Positions 1 to 6,158 of a DNA stretch of 6,690 bases are shown here, one piece after another. The notes below the pieces were generated by a model, which was not told the origin of the DNA, ran no database searches, and was given only the letters and a program-made list of their open reading frames with translations. Position numbers and translations under genes: made by a program. The stretch covers positions 1 to 6,690 of the forward strand of contig DMCH01000169.1 of NCBI GenBank assembly GCA_003446775.1. The letters run 5' to 3'. Origin of the DNA: Chloroflexota bacterium. Its GTDB lineage: Bacteria; Chloroflexota; Dormibacteria; Dormibacterales; Dormibacteraceae. The stretch's first letter is position 1. Each line of letters begins with the position of its first letter.

Positions 1-746
1 CGATGCTTCTGCGCCTCATCGAACAGCCGCGCCTTCTCCTCGAGCACCCGCAGCGGCTCGAGGTCGGCCGACATCGTCCACGGCACGCGCAGGTGCGGCG
101 TCTGGCAGACGAGGTCTCCGGTCACGGCGCACGCGAGCTCGCCCGAGCGCAGCACGATGACCTGGCTGCCCGGCGTGTGCCCGCCCACATGACGGACATG
201 AACGCCCGGCAACACCTCCGCATCCCCGTTCAAGAACTCGACCAGGTGGTTGCCGTCCTCTAAAGGCGTGAAGTCGTCAGTGACGTAACCGGACTGGCTG
301 CGCACATCGGGGTGCAGGGCGAAGTCCCACTCGCTCCGCTGGATGAAATGGCGCGCCTTCGGAAACGTGAGTTCCAGGCAGCCGCCCTCGAGCCGGGTGA
401 GGCCACCCGCGTGGTCCCAGTGCAGATGTGTCGTGATCACCGCGTCGACCTCGTCTGGTCGGATGCCAACCCGCTTCAATGAGTGCAGCAGCCCCTCGGG
501 CTCACGCAGAACGACCTGCCGCGCGCGCTTCTCGCTCAGCTTGGTGCCGATGCCCGTTTCGCACACGATCACGCGCCCATTCACGCGTGCGATCAACCCC
601 ACGCATGCGCAGTCGATCATGTTGTTGCCGTCGGCCGGCTTCAGTTTCTCCCACATGACCTTGGGGACGACGCCGAACATCAGCCCGCCGTCGGCCTTCC
701 ACCTCCCGGCGATGAGGATGTACAGCTCGAGGTCACCCAGCCTCAT
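1..746 (-). CDS. MBL-fold metallo-hydrolase, partial (C-terminus beyond left edge)
   Basis: This is a metallo-beta-lactamase-fold hydrolase, of the broad group that includes N-acyl-homoserine lactonases and glyoxalase II-like enzymes; the substrate cannot be told from the sequence. I translated 248 codons from ATG at 746-744, reading leftward and still open at base 1. The zinc signature THLHWDHAGG gives H107, H109, D111 and H112. A second metal ligand is H190 in GGHTPGS, followed by the bridging aspartate D211 in VTGDLV. The last His of the family would lie beyond the window. There is no signal peptide, so it is probably cytosolic. The start is well bounded: an in-frame TGA sits at 752-750, just upstream, and no Shine-Dalgarno is visible. 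It is transcribed divergently from the ABC exporter. The fold is secure; the subfamily is not. Confidence 0.9.
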   Translation of the reverse strand, partial: MRLGDLELYILIAGRWKADGGLMFGVVPKVMWEKLKPADGNNMIDCACVGLIARVNGRVIVCETGIGTKLSEKRARQVVLREPEGLLHSLKRVGIRPDEVDAVITTHLHWDHAGGLTRLEGGCLELTFPKARHFIQRSEWDFALHPDVRSQSGYVTDDFTPLEDGNHLVEFLNGDAEVLPGVHVRHVGGHTPGSQVIVLRSGELACAVTGDLVCQTPHLRVPWTMSADLEPLRVLEEKARLFDEAQKH

Positions 747-758
747 GGCTCACTAATA
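747..758 (-). promoter_or_regulatory. Putative -10 element of the MBL hydrolase gene (leaderless-type)
   Basis: On the minus strand TATTAG (758-753) is followed by TGAGCC and then directly by the ATG at 746. The hexamer matches TATAAT at four of six positions but lacks the final T. Its six-base distance to the ATG would place the transcription start at or next to the start codon. No convincing -35 or Shine-Dalgarno is seen. The element overlaps the plus-strand -10 of the ABC gene. Confidence 0.35.
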
Positions 759-768
759 TGCAGCCACG
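754..768 (+). promoter_or_regulatory. Putative -10 element of the ABC exporter genes (near-leaderless)
   Basis: TAATAT at 754-759 keeps the key T1, A2 and T6 positions of a -10 element. It is followed by GCAGCCACG and then the ATG at 769. A start of transcription seven bases after the hexamer would be A766, leaving a leader of only three bases. There is no Shine-Dalgarno, and the spot is the most A+T-rich part of this gap. The -35 region would fall inside the MBL gene and shows no clear consensus. Confidence 0.45.
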
Positions 769-1689
769 ATGGACGTTGCGGCGATCCAGACTTCAAAGCT
801 GTCGAAGAACTACGGCCAGGGGCGCGGTCTTTTCGACCTCGACCTACACGTCGAAGCGCGGGAGGTTTTCGGCTTCCTGGGTCCCAACGGCGCCGGCAAG
901 AGCACCACGATCCGCTGCTTGATGGGCCTCATCCGGCCCACGACCGGATCCGCGCACATCTTCGGACTCGACTGCATTCGCGACTACGTCTCGGTCAAGC
1001 GCAAGGTCGGTTACGTGCCCGGCGAGATGCCGCAGTTCGGCAGCTTGCGCGGCTCTGAGGTGGTGGCGTACCTCGGCGCATTGCGCGGCGGCGCCGACCT
1101 CATCAGCGTGCGCAGGCTGGCGGAGAGATTCAACCTCGACCTCAGCCGCCGCTACCGCGAATACTCGAGCGGCAACAAGCAGAAGCTCGCCATCGTCCTG
1201 GCCTTCATGCACCGGCCACAGCTGTTGATCCTCGACGAGCCGACCAGCGGACTGGATCCTTTGAACCAACAGGAGTTCTTCGCCTTGCTTTCAGAAGCTC
1301 GCGAAGACGGAGCCACGATCTTCCTCTCGTCTCACATCCTCTCCGAGGTCGAGCGCATGTGCGACCGGGTGGGGATCATCAGGTCGGGCCGGCTCGTGAC
1401 GATCGCTGATCTCGACGAGCTGCACGCCATCCGCTTCCACCACGTCGAGCTCGATTTCGCACCAGGCACCGAAGTGCCCGTCAACGCGATCCGGTCGGCT
1501 GCAGGCGTCGAAGAGGTTGTCGCCTCCGACCACACGGTCAAATGCATCGTCAAAGGCAGCTTCGAGCCTCTGCTCGACGCCCTTCGCGGCGCGACGGTGA
1601 ACAACCTGGTCAGCCACGAGCCAAGCCTCGAAGAGATATTCCTGGAGTACTACAGGGAAACCGCACCGACGAAAGCCATGACCCCGTAA
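769..1689 (+). CDS. ABC transporter ATP-binding protein (ABC-2 exporter type)
   Basis: This 306-residue nucleotide-binding subunit powers the membrane protein encoded next to it. Walker A is GPNGAGKST (38-46). The Q-loop region reads GYVPGEMPQF (81-90). The signature motif is the variant YSSGNKQKL (132-140) instead of LSGGQ. Walker B is LLILDE (152-157), the D-loop is SGLD (160-163) and the switch histidine is H189 in SSHIL. After about residue 220 comes a C-terminal domain ending in EPSLEEIFLEYYR (284-296), a closing motif typical of CcmA/DrrA-like ATPases of drug, lipid or polyketide exporters. The ATG at 769 is the first possible start because an in-frame TAA lies at 754-756. The TAA stop shares its last A with the permease ATG, so the two are translationally coupled. 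The exported substrate is unknown. Confidence 0.95.
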   Translation: MDVAAIQTSKLSKNYGQGRGLFDLDLHVEAREVFGFLGPNGAGKSTTIRCLMGLIRPTTGSAHIFGLDCIRDYVSVKRKVGYVPGEMPQFGSLRGSEVVAYLGALRGGADLISVRRLAERFNLDLSRRYREYSSGNKQKLAIVLAFMHRPQLLILDEPTSGLDPLNQQEFFALLSEAREDGATIFLSSHILSEVERMCDRVGIIRSGRLVTIADLDELHAIRFHHVELDFAPGTEVPVNAIRSAAGVEEVVASDHTVKCIVKGSFEPLLDALRGATVNNLVSHEPSLEEIFLEYYRETAPTKAMTP

Positions 1690-3311
1690 TGGCCGCGTAC
1701 CTCCTTGCCCTTCGCCTGGGCCGTTGGGGAATCGCAGGCTTCGGGGCGGTCGCATTCCTGGTCACGCTGCTCCAGGCGGCGGGCTTCTACAAGATCGCGG
1801 GCCGCACCGAGGCCGAGCGCCAGGCATTCGGCCGCTCGATTTCGGTCCTCGCCTCGCAGTTCACCGTGATCATCGCGCCCCCGATCCGCCCCGACACCGT
1901 CGGCGGCTACGTCCAGTGGCGCGCATTTGGATTCCTTGCGATCCTGTTCGCAATCTGGGGTCTCGCTTCCGCCAGCGGCGCCGCGCGCGGAGACGAGGAC
2001 CGGGGCCTCGTAGGGGCGATCTTGGCCGGCGGGCTTTCGAGGCCCCGGATGATCACGGCTCGATTCGCCGCCTTCGCAACCGGCGCCTTGGTCGCCGCGC
2101 TGGCGGCAAGCGCGGGCATGCTGGTTGGTGTCGCGAGCGGGGGCGAGACGATCAGCACGGTCGCGGCGCTGCAAGCCGCATTAGTCCTGGCGGCGCTTGG
2201 CGTGTGCTGCTACTCGCTGACGCTGCTCTTCGCGCAGTTCACCAGCGCCCGCAACTCGACCGCTATTGCGGGCGTCATTCTCCTTGCCCTCTTCCTGGTC
2301 AACAGCCTCAGCCGCACGTTCGACGCGCTCGTGAGCTGGCGGTGGCTGTCGCCATTTCATTACTACGAGCAGAGCTCGCCTCTGACGCCTGGAGGGACCC
2401 TCGACGTGAGGGCCGCACTGGTGTTGCTCGGCATCGCCGCCGCCGCCGCTGCGCTGGCGGCGTTCGCATTCCGTTATCGGGACGTCGGGTCGCCGCTGAT
2501 CAGCCTCCCCACCCCATCCAGGCGCCCCAGCTACCAGATGTCGAGGTCGCCCGTCTGGCGGATTCCGGTGTTGCGCGACCTGTATGAGCGTCGCGTCAGC
2601 CTCCTGGTGTGGACCGTGGGCCTCTCGGCGCTGGGGGCACTCTTCGTCGTGCTCACCAAGTCGATCGTCAAGCCATTGCTCGCGATCCCGGAGCTGGCGC
2701 CGTATTTCGCCCTCTTCGTCAACGGCAACATTTACGCCTCGTTCTTCGGTTACATCTGGTTCGGATTCGCGCAACTCCTCATGGCGGGTTTCGCGATCAC
2801 GCAGGTCGCGCGCTGGAGCGCGGAGGATTCCGACGGACGCCTGGAGCTCATCCTCAGCAATCCGGTATCCCGGGCTCGCGTCGTCATCGAGCGCCTCATC
2901 GTGCTCACGTTTGGAGCGCTGATCATCGCTGCGGTGAGCGGCGTGGCCGTCGGGATCGAAGCCCATTACCAGTCGATCCAGCTAAACAGCCGGCGCCTTG
3001 CAGAGGCCTCATTGCTGCTGGTGCCATTCACGCTTGTGTTCGGTACGGTCGGCGCCCTGCTCGCATCGAGGATCCCTCGCGCGACGGTCGGCATACTCGG
3101 GGCTTTCGCGTTCGCGAGCTACCTCACCGTCGAGCTCGGACCCATCTTCAAGCTGCCGGTCTGGGCGCAGGATGTGTCAGCGTTCAAGCTCTACGGCCAA
3201 CCGCTCACTGCCGGAACGGACCAAACTGGTCTCGTGATCATGCTCGTGATCGTGATCGCCGGGCTGATGGCTTCCGCGCTCGTGATGGAACGGCGGGACA
3301 TTGGCGCCTGA
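1689..3311 (+). CDS. ABC-2 type permease, two fused halves (polyketide-antibiotic exporter-like)
   Basis: This 540-residue integral membrane protein resembles the ABC permeases annotated as exporters of polyketide antibiotics. About twelve hydrophobic segments can be seen, near residues 13-33, 80-95, 125-148, 158-184, 191-207, 241-261, 303-322, 351-375, 403-424, 439-459, 466-482 and 514-533. A basic, Pro/Ser-rich linker (about 264-300) separates two six-helix halves. The halves are recognisably duplicated: GGLSRPRMITARF (114-126) matches SNPVSRARVVIER (390-402), and LSPFHYYEQSSPL (220-232) matches VSAFKLYGQPL (496-506). The ATG at 1689 overlaps the ATPase stop (TAATG), so I take it over in-frame positions farther upstream, which lie inside the ATPase gene. 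One polypeptide therefore probably supplies both membrane halves, with two copies of the ATPase. The substrate is unknown; a drug, lipid or secondary metabolite is possible. Confidence 0.9.
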   Translation: MAAYLLALRLGRWGIAGFGAVAFLVTLLQAAGFYKIAGRTEAERQAFGRSISVLASQFTVIIAPPIRPDTVGGYVQWRAFGFLAILFAIWGLASASGAARGDEDRGLVGAILAGGLSRPRMITARFAAFATGALVAALAASAGMLVGVASGGETISTVAALQAALVLAALGVCCYSLTLLFAQFTSARNSTAIAGVILLALFLVNSLSRTFDALVSWRWLSPFHYYEQSSPLTPGGTLDVRAALVLLGIAAAAAALAAFAFRYRDVGSPLISLPTPSRRPSYQMSRSPVWRIPVLRDLYERRVSLLVWTVGLSALGALFVVLTKSIVKPLLAIPELAPYFALFVNGNIYASFFGYIWFGFAQLLMAGFAITQVARWSAEDSDGRLELILSNPVSRARVVIERLIVLTFGALIIAAVSGVAVGIEAHYQSIQLNSRRLAEASLLLVPFTLVFGTVGALLASRIPRATVGILGAFAFASYLTVELGPIFKLPVWAQDVSAFKLYGQPLTAGTDQTGLVIMLVIVIAGLMASALVMERRDIGA

Positions 3312-3313
3312 GG
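3310..3313 (+). promoter_or_regulatory. Ribosome binding site deciding the hydrolase start
   Basis: GAGG overlaps the permease TGA stop and lies five bases before GTG 3319. The competing start, TTG 3301, has only GGCGGGACA in front of it. The site therefore favours GTG 3319 and would let ribosomes ending the permease restart on the hydrolase. Confidence 0.5.
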
Positions 3314-3318
3314 CACCG

Positions 3319-4230
3319 GTGACCACGTCGCGGCTGCGGGCAGCCGGCGACGCTCTCTATCGCGCCGCCGGCATCCAGGTCGAGCATCACGAGGACGAAG
3401 TGGCGGGCCTACCCACGCACTGGGTCACGGCCGGACGCGCAGATTCGCCGCATGCCGTCCTGCTCCATGGTTCGGGCGGCTCGGCGGCGCTCTGGTACCC
3501 GACCCTGTCCGCATTGGCGGCGCGACGACACGTCATCGCGGTCGACATGCCCGGCCATGGCGAGACGTCGATTCCAGCGTGGCCCAGCCCGGGCACGATG
3601 GAGCGGATGCTCGAGTGGCTGGCCGAATTCCTGGACCGGTTCGACTGGCCGCTGCTCGTGGGCCATTCGCTGGGCGGCTACATGTCGCTGCTGCACTTCG
3701 CGCGCCTGCGACCCAATGTCGCCGGCCTGGTCCTCGTCGATGCCGGCGGCGTCGGGCCGAGACCGCCAGGCTTCGTGATGGCAACGCGCCATCCCGTTCT
3801 GGGCGCCCTGCTCGGGCTCGCTGCGGGCGCCCGGCCCACACGACGGCGGATGGAGAGGACGATCCGGCGGCTCAGCGTCGACCCCTATCGCATCCCGCAC
3901 GGCCAGCTGGCGCTCGACTACGCTCTGGAGACCGCGAGCCGGCCGGGGGCGGGACGCTTCCAGTTCGAGGTCTATCGCAGCGTGGCGATTCACGAGGCCG
4001 AGCCGGGCTACAAGGTGTGGGGACGGCTGCACGAGATCTCGTCCCCCACGCTGCTCGTGTGGGGTGAGCGAGACTATTTCCCGTTGAGCTACGCGCAGCA
4101 GGCGGCCCGGGAGATGCCGGCCGCCCGTCTCGAGGTTCTGCCCTCAACGGGCCACCTCTCCTACCTCGAGGACCCCGAGAAGTTCAATGAGGTGCTTGGC
4201 GGCTGGATCCAGGCTACCTACGAAAAGTAG
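3319..4230 (+). CDS. Alpha/beta-fold hydrolase
   Basis: This is a serine hydrolase of the alpha/beta fold, 303 residues from GTG 3319 (309 if TTG 3301 is used, which would overlap the permease by 11 bases). Numbering from GTG, the oxyanion-hole motif is LLHGSGG (48-54), followed by VDMPGHGETS (75-84). The nucleophile elbow is GHSLGG with Ser117. A helical cap spans about 145-235. The acid is Asp252 in LLVWGERD, and the base is His279 in PSTGHLSYLE. The whole triad is present, so it should be active. No signal peptide or anchor is seen. The substrate is undefined; the family includes esterases, lipases, epoxide and meta-cleavage hydrolases. Its coupling to the permease suggests co-expression with the exporter, but a shared pathway is inference only. 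Confidence 0.9.
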   Translation: MTTSRLRAAGDALYRAAGIQVEHHEDEVAGLPTHWVTAGRADSPHAVLLHGSGGSAALWYPTLSALAARRHVIAVDMPGHGETSIPAWPSPGTMERMLEWLAEFLDRFDWPLLVGHSLGGYMSLLHFARLRPNVAGLVLVDAGGVGPRPPGFVMATRHPVLGALLGLAAGARPTRRRMERTIRRLSVDPYRIPHGQLALDYALETASRPGAGRFQFEVYRSVAIHEAEPGYKVWGRLHEISSPTLLVWGERDYFPLSYAQQAAREMPAARLEVLPSTGHLSYLEDPEKFNEVLGGWIQATYEK

Positions 4231-4246
4231 CCAGCAAACCAGCCAT

Positions 4247-4266
4247 AGGAGGTAAACTTCGACGCC
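4247..4266 (+). promoter_or_regulatory. Ku leader: AGGAGG followed by a -10-like hexamer
   Basis: A perfect AGGAGG (4247-4252) lies 14 bases before the Ku ATG, farther than the usual five to nine, and no start codon is found at the normal distance. The bases directly after it, TAAACT (4253-4258), have the TAnnnT form of a -10 element and end eight bases before the ATG. The region could be a long-spaced ribosome binding site, a promoter giving a leaderless Ku mRNA, or both. Confidence 0.4.
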
Positions 4267-5106
4267 ATGCCCCGATCGATGTGGAAAGGAGTCGTCTCGT
4301 TCGGGATGGTGTCGATCCCCATCCGCCTCTACAACGCCACCGAATCCACCGCCAAGGTCTCGTTCCGGCAGCTCTGTCCCGAGCATCGCTCGCCGATCAG
4401 CTACAAGCGCTGGTGCCCCGAGGGCGAGCACGAGGTCGCGTATGGCGAGATCCTCAAAGGCTTCGAAGTCGGCAAGGACCGCTACGTCATCATCAACGAG
4501 AAGGACCTCGACAACGTCCCGCTGGCGACCGCGCACAGCATCGACATCCACGAATTCGTTCCCAGCGATGACATCGAGCCCGGCCTCTACTACAACAGCG
4601 CTTACTACGTAGAACCCGAGGAGCTCGGCAAGAAGCCCTACCACCTCCTGCGGAAAGCGCTCGAAGCGACCGGCAGAATGGCGGTGGCGAAGATTGCGCT
4701 GCGCGATCGAGAGCGTCTCGCCGCCCTGCATGCGACCGGCGACGTGCTCCTGATGAACACGCTCCACTGGCCGGACGAGATCCGCTCGGCGGAGGGCCTG
4801 AAGGGCCTCGAAGGCGATGTCAAGATCAACCCCAAAGAGCTCGAGATGGCCAAGGCGCTCATCGAGAGCCTCGCCGACTCGTTCGACCCGGCCCGCTACA
4901 AGGACGAGTACCGCGAGGCGGTGATGAGGGTCGTCCAGGCCAAGATCGACGGCGAGATCATCGAGGCGCCGGCGGTTCCGCAGACCGCGAAGGTCATGGA
5001 CCTCATGGAGGCTTTGAGGGCGTCGGTCGACGCCGCCAAGAAGTCACGCGCCGCGCGCGAGAAGGCAGCCCCCGAAGCGAAGAAGGCGCGCCGCAAAGCT
5101 TCCTGA
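4267..5106 (+). CDS. ku: Non-homologous end-joining protein Ku
   Basis: Bacterial Ku forms a homodimeric ring on double-strand DNA ends and recruits the end-joining ligase. The 279 residues are a normal family length. The N-terminus MPRSMWKGVVSFGMVSIPIR is the characteristic Ku opening. Further family blocks are YKRWCPEGEHEVAYGEILKG (46-65), EFVPSDDIEPGLYYNSAYY (96-114), LLMNTLHWPDEIR (161-173), and the segment SLADSFDPARYKDEYREAV (201-219). The C-terminus has a helical stretch VMDLMEALRASV (243-254) and a Lys/Arg/Ala-rich tail (258-279), the kind of extension thought to bind DNA and the ligase. ATG 4267 is chosen because it gives the standard N-terminus; an in-frame TAG at 4246-4248 rules out longer forms. 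It follows the hydrolase by 36 bases and precedes the ligase by 22, so it forms an end-joining cassette with the latter. Confidence 0.97.
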   Translation: MPRSMWKGVVSFGMVSIPIRLYNATESTAKVSFRQLCPEHRSPISYKRWCPEGEHEVAYGEILKGFEVGKDRYVIINEKDLDNVPLATAHSIDIHEFVPSDDIEPGLYYNSAYYVEPEELGKKPYHLLRKALEATGRMAVAKIALRDRERLAALHATGDVLLMNTLHWPDEIRSAEGLKGLEGDVKINPKELEMAKALIESLADSFDPARYKDEYREAVMRVVQAKIDGEIIEAPAVPQTAKVMDLMEALRASVDAAKKSRAAREKAAPEAKKARRKAS

Positions 5107-5116
5107 GCACCGAGGC

Positions 5117-5128
5117 TAATCTGGAGCC
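5117..5128 (+). promoter_or_regulatory. Putative -10 element of the ligase gene (leaderless-type)
   Basis: TAATCT (5117-5122) is followed by GGAGCC and then directly by the GTG start at 5129. It shares 10 of 12 bases with the string before the ABC gene (TAATATGCAGCC). The GGAG here is only two bases from the GTG, too close to act as a normal ribosome binding site. No clear -35 is visible in the end of the Ku gene. The TAA is also an in-frame stop that bounds the ligase start. Confidence 0.4.
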
Positions 5129-6157
5129 GTGGACTCGAACCAGCTCCAGATCGAGCTCGACAGCTTTCCCGCCGAGCTGCGCCCGATGCAGGCAGCCTCG
5201 GCCGAGGCTCCGTTCAGCTCCCCCGAGTACCTCTTCGAGGTCAAGTGGGACGGGCTCCGATGCATGCTCTTTCGCGACCCCGAAGGCAAGGTTCATCTCC
5301 AGGATCGCGGCCTCAACGACCTGACCGCCGACCTGCCCGAGGTGACGGCGGCGGCAGCTCGCGTCCCGCCGGGCAGCGTGATCGACGGCGAGCTCGTGGC
5401 CACCGATCCGGACGGGCGTCCGGATTACACCCGCCTGCGCGAGCGTCTTGCCGGCGGCGCCGCGCGCAAGGACGAGATTCCGGTCGCGTACCTCGCGTTC
5501 GATGCGCTGTATCTCGACGAGAAGCCGCTGCTGCGCCAGCCGCTCGCGCGTAGACGAGCACGTCTGCGCAAGGCGGTCGAGGCCGGCGGCCACATCTTCG
5601 TCCCCGAGCACATCGAGGAGGACGGCGTCGAATTGTTCGAAGCGTGCCTCGAGCGCGGGCTCGAGGGTGTGGTTGCGAAGCACATCCAGAGTCCGTACGT
5701 GCCTGGGCAGCGCAGTCCCTTCTGGCTGAAGGTCAAGGCCGTGAAGTCCGACGACTTCGTCGTCATCGGCTGGACGGGAGAGAAACCGTTCGAGGCCCTG
5801 CTCGTCGGGTACCACGAGGACGGCCGGCTGCTGCCTTGTGGGACGGTCGGGGGCGGCTACGACGAGCCCGTGATGAAGTCGATCCGCGAGATGCTGTCGA
5901 ACTTGACCAGCGACACGTCCCCTCTCGATCCCCCGCCGATCATGACCAGGCCGGTGCGCTGGGTCCGACCCGAGCTGGTCGTCAGCGTGCGTTACTCGGA
6001 ATGGTCGCCCGACGGCACACTGCGGTTTCCGATCTTCAACGGCCTGCGGCCGGAGGTGCACCCGGCGGAAGCGGTCAGGCACCGACCGCGAGTCGTCATC
6101 TCCGGACACGTCACGCCCGACTCGCCCGCGTACCACCTGACTCGATTCCCCTTCTGA
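5129..6157 (+). CDS. ligD: ATP-dependent DNA ligase, stand-alone LigD-type ligase domain (NHEJ)
   Basis: This 342-residue enzyme seals DNA ends by way of a lysyl-AMP intermediate and is the partner of Ku. The nucleotidyltransferase motifs are in order: motif I EVKWDGLR with adenylated Lys39; motif III VIDGELV (84-90); motif IIIa YLAFDALYLD (121-130); motif IV LEGVVAK (178-184); and motif V WLKVK (199-203). The OB-fold follows from about 210, with GTVGGGYDE (238-246) and the closing motif RFPIFNGLRPE (299-309). Polymerase and phosphoesterase domains of full LigD are absent, so the size is closer to mycobacterial LigC (about 350 residues); the symbol is given for family, not for architecture. 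The start is GTG 5129, with an in-frame TAA at 5117-5119. A tail after the last motif (about 315-342) has no motif I recognise. It lies 22 bases after Ku. Confidence 0.93.
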   Translation: MDSNQLQIELDSFPAELRPMQAASAEAPFSSPEYLFEVKWDGLRCMLFRDPEGKVHLQDRGLNDLTADLPEVTAAAARVPPGSVIDGELVATDPDGRPDYTRLRERLAGGAARKDEIPVAYLAFDALYLDEKPLLRQPLARRRARLRKAVEAGGHIFVPEHIEEDGVELFEACLERGLEGVVAKHIQSPYVPGQRSPFWLKVKAVKSDDFVVIGWTGEKPFEALLVGYHEDGRLLPCGTVGGGYDEPVMKSIREMLSNLTSDTSPLDPPPIMTRPVRWVRPELVVSVRYSEWSPDGTLRFPIFNGLRPEVHPAEAVRHRPRVVISGHVTPDSPAYHLTRFPF

Positions 6158-6158
6158 C

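Noticed and set aside
483..1058. Plus-strand open frame (191 codons) spanning the divergent gap
   Set aside because: It overlaps the MBL gene antisense and the ABC ATPase in another frame; the translation is low-complexity Arg/His/Pro-rich with no motif.
2432..2460. GCC-rich triplet run that looks like a simple repeat
   Set aside because: It encodes the alanine-rich transmembrane helix (IAAAAAALAAFAF) of the permease and is explained by coding.
3232..3260. Short tandem-like repeat of CTCGTGAT/CGTGATC
   Set aside because: It encodes the hydrophobic LVIMLVIVIAG segment of the last permease helix; too short and imperfect to be a separate element.
4144..4767. Open frame of 207 codons on the minus strand opposite Ku
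   Set aside because: It is antisense to well-supported hydrolase and Ku codons, with no recognisable domain, so it is a codon-bias shadow.
5107..5128. Possible terminator between Ku and ligase
   Set aside because: The 22-base gap has no G+C stem followed by a T run.
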